DNA from: Drosophila miranda
Lineage: Eukaryota > Arthropoda > Insecta > Diptera > Drosophilidae
Assembly: GCF_003369915.1 (NCBI RefSeq)
Contig: NW_022881614.1
Coordinates: forward strand, 34,718,342-34,782,341
Length of the DNA stretch: 64,000 nt
Direction: 5' to 3'
The notes below the pieces were generated by a model. The model was not told the origin of the DNA, made no database searches, and worked only from the letters and a program-made list of their open reading frames with translations. Below, piece after piece: positions 10,351-20,197 of this stretch. The translations under genes were made by a program, and so were the position numbers. Every line of letters begins with the position of its first letter. The stretch's first letter is position 1.

Positions 10351-11799
10351 TATTATATACATCATACATCATTCTGGGAATGGTTTGGTTAAACCTTTTC
10401 TTAAGGGATATGGATGATACTCCTTTCGAATTTGGAATGGAAGTTCTCTAAATAAGTATTATCTATTCTTCGCTGGGAGTAAGAATACCTTTTAAGAATT
10501 TGCCCTTCAATGTTGCCGTAATGTTGCTACAGCTTTGAAGATTGGAAAGCAATGATAACTTAAGTGATATATGATGTGCCATGTAAAGAGCTGTGTCATG
10601 GAACTTTGGGGATCAATCACTTCCATATCAGCTGCAAAAAGAAATGGTATATAATCATTTTCCGTTCAGCGCCATTCACAAGTAGAGTTCTTCTTTAAGC
10701 TTATTTAATCAGTCATATATAACAATCAGTGATGGTTTGTTGTTTTATATGAAAAAGAACTGATTGCTGCAAGATCCCTCACAAGTTGTCATTCGGTTCG
10801 GCTTTGTATTCATCTAAATGTGGAATATCTTGCGAAACTCTGATTCGAAAGGCTGATATTTTTCTTCCAAAGATAGTGATTGAAATGGGCTTTTCCCAAA
10901 TGCCGAAACTCTGATTCCAGAGCAAGCATAGTCCTTTGAGAGATAGTGATTGAAATGGGATTTTCCGAAACACTGATACGGAAACTAAGTTTGTGGAGTG
11001 GCTGTCAGCATTGACATAATGCTAGCGCACCTTTCGATTTTGATAGCTCCATTTAGAGGTTTTTTTATAAAGCATATTTATTTACTGAGGCAGATTTCTT
11101 ATCAATGACCTTTGGAGCAACTGTTGTTTCGGAATTTTTGGTATACTCTTCGGTGTTCATTAGGAAATATGCTATAGATATGTATAGTTAGTTATTAAAC
11201 TATATATTTTCTATAATATGTAAAAATAAGTCCTTAGTTAATTATTTATTTGATTTAAGGACTAGTTTTCACATTTTTGAGTTATGCCGACACTGTCAAT
11301 AAGAATATGGTCAATACCGGGTATTATTTAAATATAAATTAAATTTAAGTAGATCGCTAGGTAAATATATCACTGCACATAAGTCAAATATTTCAATATA
11401 TCATAAGATTACATATGTATAGGTATATAAACTAAGTACCGGGTAAAATAGTGTCGCGGCCCGTGTGCCACGATTCACAAAGTCACGACTTCTTTTGTTG
11501 TGTTTTTCGAGATGCAGGCGTCCGTACGATCGTACTATTATCACAAGGTGGGAATATATAGTATGAGAACGGCACACCACGCCTGAAACAGGGAACACCA
11601 TCAAACCATACAGCTTTATATATGTATGCATATTCATATATACATACATCTATAGACTAAGGTCTATTATCAGAGATAGCACCCAGATACATATGGGTAA
11701 GTCATTGGCCATTTTGCTGGTCCTAATTTAGTCCCTCGTACACGTGATAAAATTAATTGGAAACTCTGATTAATTTTCTTTGAGGTGATAGTAAGCACC
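10351..11799. other. AT-rich intergenic DNA upstream of an intact trypsin
   Basis: No gene recognised on either strand. It contains a small tandem duplication (10833-10976) and short ATATGTATA-type simple repeats near 11400-11650. Confidence 0.5.
10833..10976. repeat. Imperfect tandem duplication, about 71-bp unit
   Basis: CGAAACTCTGATTC occurs at 10833 and 10904 and a variant at 10966. Each of the first two units also contains GATAGTGATTGAAATGGG followed by a TTTTCC motif. Confidence 0.7.
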
Positions 11800-11807
11800 T
11801 ATAAAAG
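11800..11807 (+). promoter_or_regulatory. TATA box of the intact trypsin at 11846
   Basis: TATAAAAG 46 bp before the ATG, with an initiator-like TCATTG near 11830. Confidence 0.78.
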
Positions 11808-11845
11808 AGGCCAACAGTTCTCAAACAACTCATTGTATTCGCAAT

Positions 11846-12616
11846 ATGTTGAAGTTCGTGATCTTGTTGTCTGCTGTCGCCTGCGCCCTGGGAGGCACCA
11901 TCCCAGAGGGTCTCCTGCCCCAGCTGGATGGCCGCATTGTTGGAGGCACCGCCACCACCATCAGCAGCTTCCCCTGGCAGATCTCCTTGCAGCGCAGTGG
12001 CTCCCACTCCTGCGGTGGCTCGGTCTACTCCGCCAGCATCGTTGTGACCGCTGCTCACTGCCTGCAGTCCGTGTCCGCCTCGACCCTCCAGGTCCGTGCC
12101 GGTTCCACTTACTGGAGCTCCGGCGGCACCGTCGTCAAGGTTGCGTCCTTCAAGAACCATGAGGGCTACAACGCCAACACCATGGTCAACGACATCGCTG
12201 TCATCAGGCTGAGCTCTGCCCTGAGCCTCAGCTCCACCATCAAGGCTATCGGTCTGGCCAGCTCCGCTCCCGCTAACGGTGCTGCTGCTTCCGTCTCCGG
12301 ATGGGGTACCCTGTCATACGGCTCCAGCTCCATCCCCACCACCCTGCAGTATGTGAACGTGAACATCGTCAGCCAGTCGCAGTGCGCTTCCTCCACCTAC
12401 GGTTATGGCAGTGAGATCAAGTCCACCATGATCTGCGCTTATTCCAGCGGCAAGGATGCCTGCCAGGGTGATTCCGGCGGCCCATTGGTTTCCGGCGGTG
12501 TCCTCGTAGGTGTTGTGTCCTGGGGCTATGGCTGCGCCTACGCCAACTACCCCGGTGTCTACGCCGATGTTGCTGCTCTCCGCTCCTGGGTGGTCAGCGC
12601 CGCCAGCTCGGTCTAA
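11846..12616 (+). CDS. Alpha/beta/gamma/delta-type trypsin, intact
   Basis: 256 residues, one exon, start [17 protein letters not shown]. Predicted signal peptide about 1-17, propeptide to R30, mature enzyme from [10 protein letters not shown]. His71 (TAAHC), Asp116 (NDIAVI), Ser210 (GDSGGPL) and specificity Asp204 are present. It is nearly identical to the frameshifted gene at 8556 over the first 130 codons and in the 3' flank, so the two are recent paralogues or have been homogenised. Which melanogaster paralogue it equals cannot be told, because alpha, beta, gamma and delta evolve in concert. It is the only unbroken alpha-type copy here and would act as a secreted digestive trypsin. Confidence 0.95.
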   Translation: MLKFVILLSAVACALGGTIPEGLLPQLDGRIVGGTATTISSFPWQISLQRSGSHSCGGSVYSASIVVTAAHCLQSVSASTLQVRAGSTYWSSGGTVVKVASFKNHEGYNANTMVNDIAVIRLSSALSLSSTIKAIGLASSAPANGAAASVSGWGTLSYGSSSIPTTLQYVNVNIVSQSQCASSTYGYGSEIKSTMICAYSSGKDACQGDSGGPLVSGGVLVGVVSWGYGCAYANYPGVYADVAALRSWVVSAASSV

Positions 12617-12687
12617 GAACTATTGCGAAATTAAATAACATGTTGAAGATTACTCTGTGCAAATGTATTTATTAAGGATCATAGGTT

Positions 12688-12992
12688 TCATTCACGTGTG
12701 GCAGAGTTCCACAGGCGACTCTTCGTCTGTGCATTGTCCTTGTCCGCCTTGGTGACGGGACGCAGATGAGCTGCATCTACAATGTCCCTGCAAGTATTGG
12801 GGTTGAATAAGTAGCATTCAAGTGGAGAAGGCAGAGGCAAACTTACTTGAACTCCTCGTAGCTCTGTGTGCTATGGACAGCCCGAAGCTTGGCGTCGTTC
12901 CGCAGCTGGTAGAGTTCACTCTCGCGAATTCCCTGTAGACAGCTCTCCCGCAACCGTCGCAGATCCTCCTGCGTTATTTTCAAGTCGTCCAT
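12688..12992 (-). CDS. Short CCDC103-like dynein attachment factor, two exons
   Basis: Exon 1 is 12847-12992 (ATG at 12992, MDDLKITQEDLRRLRES), the intron 12788-12846 is 59 bp with GTAAGT and TTGCAG ends, and exon 2 is 12688-12787 ending TRE and TGA. The 81-residue product carries NDAKLRAVHSTQSYEEF and DIVDAAHLRPVTKAD. These closely match the N-terminal module of human CCDC103 (AKLRAVEQRVASYEEF, then ASHLKPLERKD), a factor that helps attach outer dynein arms to axonemes. It lacks the C-terminal CCDC103 domain entirely. A sperm-tail role is therefore likely in a fly but is inference. The gene ends 72 bp from the trypsin at 11846, tail to tail. Splice sites and protein match together make this secure as a gene. 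Confidence 0.85.
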
Positions 12993-13311
12993 GCTGCTCC
13001 AGTTGTTTTCAAATATGGCAAAATCAATCGAGTAGTTGCCTCATATGTTTTCCGATTGTTGCCTGGGTAACAAACAGCCAACTCAGGTGGAGTGAGGGCT
13101 AAAATTGGTTGGGTATTTCATGTAGAGTGTAGTATGTACATTACCCATCGAATTACGGAGCCAAAGAAACTCAGGAATCTCTCTATTGCGGTCGCCGATA
13201 AGCCGCTAATAGCCGGCGATTTATTTTACAACCCTTCGAAGAGCTCCGATATGATCGGGATCCATGCATCACTAGAGCAGTTTGTACTTGGCTTTCGACG
13301 TGTTCGCAGAC

Positions 13312-13960
<649 letters not shown>

Positions 13961-14044
13961 ATAGTTATGGAAGAAAAATAAAGCACACTTCTTCACATTT
14001 TACAAAAGTTTTCGACTTGACTCAGCTCCACCTCTTCTGTAAGT

Positions 14045-14131
14045 CGCCCCACAGGTGGAATCGAACCACTTCGACGCTAATCGACTACGGATTTGAAGTA
14101 CGCACCCCGGACCACCGAAGCTCAGTGAGGC
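14045..14131 (-). tRNA. tRNA:SeC-TCA: Selenocysteine tRNA, anticodon TCA
   Basis: 87-nt minus-strand gene. The 5' acceptor strand GCCTCAC pairs with 3' GTGGGGC (one U-G pair), discriminator G, no encoded CCA. The anticodon TCA lies at 14094-14096 inside ACTTCAAAT. The long extra arm GTAGTCGATTAGCGTCG and the TψC arm GTGGTTCGATTCCAC are present. GTGGTCCGGGGTGC and the overall length are as in animal tRNA-Sec, which reads UGA as selenocysteine. There is no intron. A TATA box and PSEA lie upstream, as expected for this unusual tRNA. No lesion is seen, so the gene appears functional. Confidence 0.95.
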
Positions 14132-14153
14132 AACATTCCAGCCCGAGCTGCCG

Positions 14154-14162
14154 CTTTTATAT
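14154..14162 (-). promoter_or_regulatory. TATA box of the tRNA-Sec gene
   Basis: ATATAAAAG on minus, its near edge 23 bases before the tRNA 5' end. tRNA-Sec is transcribed by Pol III from upstream elements, unlike ordinary tRNAs. Confidence 0.8.
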
Positions 14163-14174
14163 GTCGATTGTCCC

Positions 14175-14194
14175 GAAAAAGCACTTGGGAATTA
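14175..14194 (-). promoter_or_regulatory. PSEA element of the tRNA-Sec gene
   Basis: Minus strand TAATTCCCAAGTGCTTTTTC matches the Drosophila snRNA proximal element. Twelve bases separate it from the TATA box, the spacing I recall for U6-type (Pol III) rather than U1-type (Pol II) promoters. Confidence 0.78.
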
Positions 14195-14591
14195 CAAGGG
14201 CATTGGTCACTTTTCCTACATCTTCCAATCTACCCAGATTTGCATTATCTATTTAGATATCTAGATAAGGCTAGCAGCACAAGTGATTCAGAAGATCAGA
14301 AGAGAATGATCCTACGAGTAAATGCAGATCGATGATAAAACAAAATACTTAAAAAAGCTTATCCGAATATAGAGTTGTTTTACAAGCCGCCATTATCCGA
14401 ATATTTACAAAAGGAAAAACTTTATTTAAAGCATAAAATTAGCAAAACATTGAAATTCATTTGGAATGCAGTAGCAAAAATATAAGGATTGTGTTAACTA
14501 AAATCACTTACAAAGTGGATTTCAATACCATTTGGATTTGAAGAATTTCAACGAAAGATCAAAGTAATTAGTTAGTAGGATAGGGAAGACC

Positions 14592-14901
14592 TCACTTGCG
14601 GGGCTGTTGGATGTGATTCTGAGTCTTCTGCTGAACAGACATTGGGGCTTAGGCAAGTGTGCCACCTGGGCAGAAGCGGGCGTAAAGTCCGTGTGTCCCT
14701 TCACAGGAGCACCGCTCACCACAGCCGAGTTCACGCTAACGGGTTGCTGTAATAACAATGTGCAATGAATTTAATAATATATACAGTTTCCCCATATAGT
14801 GGTCGCGCTTACTGTCAGACCAGTGCAATCCTCGGCATCCTTGGGGGCACGCTCCGATGCAGTGGGCTTGTGCTGGACAATACGCATGCCGCCTGCCTTC
14901 A
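14592..14901 (-). CDS. Death-associated protein 1 (DAP1) homologue, partial and frameshifted
   Basis: Two exons are visible: 14813-14901 (KAGGMRIVQHKPTASERAP, after a TTTCAG acceptor) and 14592-14746, separated by a 66-bp intron with GTAAGC and TTACAG ends. KAGGMRIVQ, SGAPVKGHTDFTPASAQVAH and the final HIQQPRK followed by TGA are DAP1 signatures. DAP1 is a small, disordered, proline-rich cytosolic protein linked to the control of autophagy. The last segment is reached only by a frame change at the four-base run 14644-14647, where one more base would be expected; this may be mutation or assembly error. The first coding exon was not found; it may lie across the 9.3-kb retrotransposon that begins at 15795. 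Confidence 0.85.
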
Positions 14902-15794
14902 CTGAAAGTCAAAAGGAACATTATAGAAGAATCGAAATGCACGTGAAATGTGATAAAAAAAATGTGATTTTGGACAGCACCGTCGCAATAACTAAAGCTC
15001 CACAAGAGTGTGCGTGAGTACTGCTTGCTGAGTGCATGTGTGGGAGCGTGTTGCTTCGTTTTCTTATTGCTTATCATCATCGGCCGAAACAGGCTAAGAT
15101 ACTGATAAGGCAATAGATATTGGTGGCTATTGTTTGTAGGAGGCTTGTAGATGAGCTAAGGGCGAAAACTAAATGGACCGCCAACGGCGTTGTATGGGCA
15201 GCCATAGTCTCGCTGCTACAGGGGGTTTTTGAGTCAGGGGCTCTAAAACGGTGCTCTGAAAGGTTGGCTCCCTCTGGGGGCGAGTTAGCGCTGATGGCAG
15301 TTGAAGAGAAAGAGGAGAAAACGATGACATTCGAACGTCATCCAGCGGATCCGACCGGTCTCATAGTGGATGGGAGCGTGTCCATCTTCCTTTTGGAATT
15401 TGGATGTCGAGCGACCAACATCGCCCCGAATAAGCTCAGCAAAAATCATTAAGGAAAAAGTTCCAAAGTCAAGAAAAGAATATTGTCAAAGCGCGAGAAA
15501 GTTCAGCAACCGGCGAAATAAGAACGGAGAAAAAGGAGGAAAATCGCGCAAATCCTACCTAAACGTGCCGTATGCCAAATTAAGTTAACAAGGCCCAATT
15601 AAGATCCGCAGTTTACATAGTGAAGGAAAGTGTTAGTGCGTTGTTGGAGTTCAATACTCAGAGCTGCAAGGACAATGCCCCAAAAAAATAAAGAGGGCGA
15701 GCGGAGCCAAAGGTGATGCGCGCATAGGCAGAGAGTGAAAGCGGGGGAGAGAGAGAACACGCAAGCAGCAATGGCAGAGCCCATTAGGAGAGGG
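14902..15794. other. Unassigned DNA between DAP1 exons and a retrotransposon
   Basis: Plus-strand frames of 110 and 72 residues at 15120-15588 have no recognisable domain and no splice context. Purine-rich GAGAGAGAGAACACGCAAGC near 15750 looks like promoter or untranslated DNA. It is probably the DAP1 5' intron or upstream region. Confidence 0.4.
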
Positions 15795-16719
15795 TGTAAC
15801 GGTTGCGGTTGGACAATACCGATTCAAAATAGGTTATCGCTATGGTGCTCGGATATCGCATGCAATAACCTTGGGCCAATTATCGCTGCAGGGCATAGTA
15901 TAGTTGGGGTGGGTGCAAGCAAGCTCGAGGTAGGGAACAGCTGAGCTGAGCTGCCGTAAGTGCTGTGCAGCGCATCGCAACGGAGCTTTCGAAGCCGAGC
16001 TTTAAGATCGGTAAGCTCTTTTTTAAGCAGTGCAAAAGCACCATAACGTTCTCTTTCGAAAATTTGAATCTGTGCAGCCGGTGGCTATCTCCGCGTCGGT
16101 AGCAAATATATAACTAAATCGACCACGTGTAAGCCCAAAAGAAAAGAAAAGTAACCCAAATAAGTGACACAAAGACAAACCGAAAAGAAATAAAACGGAA
16201 CGGGGAAAATCCCACACGGTGGGCGCGCCGCAAAAATCGGGCGAAAATTAATAACCGTGCGCCGAGAAAACTGGCAAGAAACTACCCTGGCGAAAAGTGC
16301 ATATTTGCCTCGCCTCGCCAGCAAGTGTTGTTCTTGTTGCAAACCCGTGCGTCCCGCAGCTCTGCCAGAAGAACCCAACGCTCGTGTCTCCGTGGAAAAG
16401 TCCGAAAAACCGGTATGTTAAAGTGCCCTGTAGGGAAAATTTAGATTTTTTTTCTTAGCCCTCGTGGTTTTGGTTCTGTTTCGCCCATAGGGCCCTGGCC
16501 CCGAGCGGTAGCCACCCGGCTCTCCCAAAGGTCTGCCCCACCCACACCAAACTCCCACCCTTGACGGGAGTACTCTTCGGAGTCGACCTTGGTGTGGGGC
16601 CGAGATTTTTTTTCCTTTTGGAGTCGTTGAAGCATCCACCTGCCCGGCGACATAACCTCCACCGGCCATAACCCTTGCGCCATATCTAACGTACGCGCAG
16701 AGAGGGCATAGAGATCACC

Positions 16720-16753
<34 letters not shown>

Positions 16754-17007
16754 TGCGCCGCTAACTCGCTGTCTGAGACGGCCTAGAAGACGCCGCCACG
16801 GATCCGGACCGGATCCGGATTTCGTAGCATAGTGTAGTTTTAATTGTAATTTTTTTTGGTTCCTTCTGAGCACTTATATGACTATGTAACTTTCCTTAAC
16901 TCTGCGTCACAGTCCTACCTCGATAGGCGGGAATGTGAAAGTTCCCAAAACTGAATTTATTTTTGCGGGTTGGAGACCGAAAAACTTAATCATAAAGTAA
17001 CAGACTA

Positions 17008-17044
<37 letters not shown>

Positions 17045-17600
17045 TTCATACCCCCCCTAGTTCAATACTTGTGTTATTTTTGGAAGTGAAACTTGGTTTG
17101 CTAGTTTTTGATTGAAGCAACATGTCTATGATGAAGTACAACGAAATATATTGAATTTTATTAGCAATGAACATGGAGTAGACTTATAATTTCCTAGGGA
17201 CAGGGTGACGTAATGGGGTAGGGTAAGAATTATAGGGATTTCCAGAACCTTCGCACCACTGGAAATCATGGAAGGGTGGGTATAGAATCGTGTGGGTCGA
17301 CTTCCATCGCAAGACCTCACGGCCGCGAGAGTTTGGAACACGCCGACGAAAGCCCCTAGTACTTTTCGGGTACGCCCTATGATTGTGCCATTTAATGTCC
17401 GTTATGCTCGGAATAGGCATAGTGTAGTTTTCGGAGTTCGCTCCCGGTAGAGTCACGGGATTCTAAAAAAATTTAAAGTTTATGTAGTAGGAGTCGAGAC
17501 GCGGTCAAACGAACCCCCCCAAGTTACCGAATGAGCACGGAACCAAACCAATCCATCCCCTACTCACGGATAGAAATATGTATATCGTGGAAATGTTACA
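15795..17600 (+). mobile_element. 5' LTR of the RING-gag Gypsy element
   Basis: Begins TGTAACGG and ends GTTACA. It includes a 31-C run at 16721-16751 and a roughly 31-A run near 17009-17039. Compared with the 3' copy it keeps about 50 bp at 16310-16362 and about 35 bp at 16640-16675 that the other lacks. Confidence 0.92.
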
Positions 17601-17608
17601 TAAATTTT

Positions 17609-17626
17609 TGGCGCCCAACGTGGGGC
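17609..17626 (+). other. Primer-binding site, tRNA-Lys type
   Basis: TGGCGCCCAACGTGGGGC, eight bases after the LTR end, matches the 3' end of lysine tRNA (the type used by many retroviruses and Gypsy elements). Confidence 0.85.
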
Positions 17627-18546
17627 ACTAGCCAAAGTTATAGTGACAGTAAAAAGTATTGGTAACTTTAGCAACAAAATCAGCTATTGGCTCGTCCCAC
17701 CTATTGCTCGTTTGTATTCATATGCTTAATGCTGACTTTAGTTTTCTCTAAACGATCTGGTCATTGCTCCGATACAATTTCAGAATATTGCGGATTCTGC
17801 TTGGATCCTAATACTGGTTGTTCCTCTGAGTTTTATGGGGAAGTCGTCGAGTCTACGACGAAGGGAAGCTTAAGTGATCATCCGGAATTGAGAAAGTAGT
17901 TCCCATGTTGACGCATCCTGTCGGGCTAGTCCAAGTTGTTGTCTGGAATGTGTATATATGCTGCTTGCGTATTCATACCGAACAAGCGAGATTGGTTTAG
18001 GTCGCGTCCTCCAAGCTACAGTTGATTCAGCGAATATTAGTTTCAATAGATTGAATTGTGAGGTTGATTCGGATTTGGTATTGTTACTCTTTGCGCATAG
18101 CATACGGTTGCATACAATATGCAAATATTGCATATTTGGTTTAGGCCGGATATCAGTACTGATTGTCTCTGTACAGGTGAAGGAAGCACAGAGATGGCGG
18201 TCCCAGATTTGGTCTTCACTCATACCCTTACCATTGGCGGGTATTATTCCAGCGGCAGCCGTGGGTGCATATGGTTGTCTGGAACTAGCGCGTATGCTGC
18301 TTGCGTATCCTTGCCGAATCATATGGGGACACTTAAACCAGTGCACTGATACTAAGACAATGCAAATTAGAAACCATAGCCCAAACAAAATCAATTCTTT
18401 TGTCGCTGTTCCAAAGATTCGCAACTCCTATCCCTATCTTATTATGTCACCCATTAAATGTCCCCCTAGGAAAAATTTGGTAGAATATAGCAAAAAAAAA
18501 AAATAATAATAATAAAAAAAAAAATAATAAAAAAATCTTATAAAAA
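17627..18546 (+). other. Leader of the RING-gag Gypsy element
   Basis: About 920 bp before gag. TGCTGCTTGCGTAT occurs twice (near 17959 and 18296), hinting at an internal duplication. An A-rich stretch at 18490-18546 precedes the gag ATG. A short frame at 17687-17899 lacks an early ATG and is not called. Confidence 0.6.
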
Positions 18547-20197
18547 ATGCCGCTGCGACATAGTCCTCAGCAAAACAATCCGCTGAGCTCGGAAAACTTT
18601 TGCGGCATTTGTTGCTCCGAAATGTCCAGTACTCAGCCGTGTTTTTGTACTCCGTGCAATCACGTTTTCCATAAAGCATGTCTGGAAGAATGGTTCCCTG
18701 ATCACGATGATTGTCCGAACTGTAGCCGTAGTATGTACGTTATCTCAAGCAAAACTAGTTGTTGGCAATTGTTCTCCAAACAAGCCGCAGCCGGAACCAA
18801 CAGAATTACCCGGTCCCTCGGGAATTACTACTCGAAGTCTTGCCAAAGCTTTGGAGGTCGTACAGACCCCGGCAAATGGACATTTTCAGCCAGAGACGGG
18901 AAAGATATCCGAGGGAAATGGCAAGAATACCCAATTGAGCCAAATTGCAACTGTAGGTTCAGTCCCGGTAGAACGAACCACTAGGCCAACTCGTTCCAAA
19001 AGAACTCGAGCACCAGCCAAAAAGCAGGTCCCGAAGTTCCCGCCAGGTCGATCTTCCGGTCCGGAAGTAGTGTGTTTGTCGGGATTGGATGCTAGCCGTA
19101 GCTCCAACCAGACTGAAGGTCCGTCAGCTAATGTCGCCACTCACTCTAGCCCTTGGGAAGCACCCAACGCACGGACAGCCCCTCTAAGCCAGGGGTTGGA
19201 CTTGGATGTCCTCCAACAGATAATTGAGCGCACTGTGGCCAGAGCCATATCCACTTTGCAGATTCAGCCGCCAGCGAGTCCGCAGGAAGGGAATGCGAGG
19301 ACAAATATCCCAACACCAGTTTCATGTATAAACAGCATGACTAGCCTGCGAACGGCCAAGACGGCCAACATTATGCAAAAGTGGAATGTTCCTTTTGATG
19401 GTTCTACCGAAGGTTTAGGGGTAGAAGAATTCATTTACCGAGTCAAAACATTAACCGATGAAACCTTGGATAGCGATTTTCTCGGCCTTTGCAAACATTT
19501 GCACATCTTGCTGGTTGGCAAAGCGCGCGATTGGTATTGGAGATACCACAATCAGGTAGATCGCATCGTTTGGACAGAATTTTGTGCAGCTCTTAGACAA
19601 CAATATAAAGACTATCGTTCTGAGTTTATGAGCAAGGAATTGATTCGAGCTCGAAAGCAACACGTCGGAGAACCCTTCGTCGCTTTTCACGACGCCGTGG
19701 CTGGCCTTATAGATAAATTTGGCATTAAAATGGCGGAAGAGGAATTAATAGAAATATTAAAAGCAAATTTGCTTCCCGAAACCCGTCACAAAATCTTATA
19801 TCAGTCCATTAGCTCAGTTGGTCAATTGAGAAGATTAGTACAGATGCATGAAAATCTAGTGCAGGAGTTACAGAAATCTGACAAGTCTCGGCCACCGGTC
19901 GGCCGCCGTTCGATACATAGTCTGGAGGAATCGCGCCCTGAAAGCGATCAAGAAGAGTATGAGGATATCAGCGTAGAGGCCATTCAAAGTTCGACGGCTA
20001 AGCGTTCTTGTTGGAATTGTGAGGAGCTTGGACATGTGTGGGAAAATTGTATGGCAGATAGGCGGATATTTTGTTACGGCTGTGAAGCTCCGAATGTCTA
20101 TAAGCCGCAGTGCCAAACATGCATTCGTAGAGCTTCGGAAAATCGTCAGAAGGGTGCATCCAACAACAGCCGGATGCGCCCAAAAAACCACCATTAA
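18547..20197 (+). CDS. Gag with N-terminal RING-H2 finger, one internal frame change
   Basis: The ATG at 18547 opens a frame whose first 60 residues form a complete RING-H2: C19-x2-C22, C37-x-H39, H42-x2-C45, C56-x2-C59, with Ile21 and Trp49 at the E2-contacting positions and a CP in the last pair, as in active E3 ubiquitin ligases. The frame changes by one at an AAAA run (18751-18754). The new frame carries a proline/serine linker, a capsid-like domain (about 19370-19880, WNVPFDGSTEGLGVEEFIYRV) and one CCHC knuckle (CWNCEELGHVWENC) before the stop at 20195. A one-base length change in the run accounts for the break. Gag normally packages element RNA; an attached RING is unusual. The RING call is strong; joining it to gag is inference. 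Confidence 0.8.
20182..20188 (+). promoter_or_regulatory. Predicted -1 ribosomal frameshift site, gag to pol
   Basis: A AAA AAC in the gag reading phase, three codons before the gag stop. The -1 frame downstream is open straight into the protease. This is a canonical slippery heptamer; I did not fold a downstream structure. Confidence 0.75.

Larger units (their letters stand above)
14132..14591. other. Spacer between tRNA-Sec and the DAP1 homologue
   Basis: Beyond the Pol III promoter no gene is seen. AT-rich DNA from 14260 to 14530 probably includes the DAP1 3' untranslated region. Confidence 0.5.

Noticed and set aside
15120-15452. 110-codon plus-strand frame next to the retrotransposon
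   Set aside because: No recognisable domain or splice sites and non-ATG alternatives; likely chance in a moderately GC-rich stretch.
17687-17899. Short cysteine-rich frame with a hydrophobic start in the leader of the RING-gag element
   Set aside because: It begins at TTG; from its first ATG it is only about 50 residues, with no partner or splice context.
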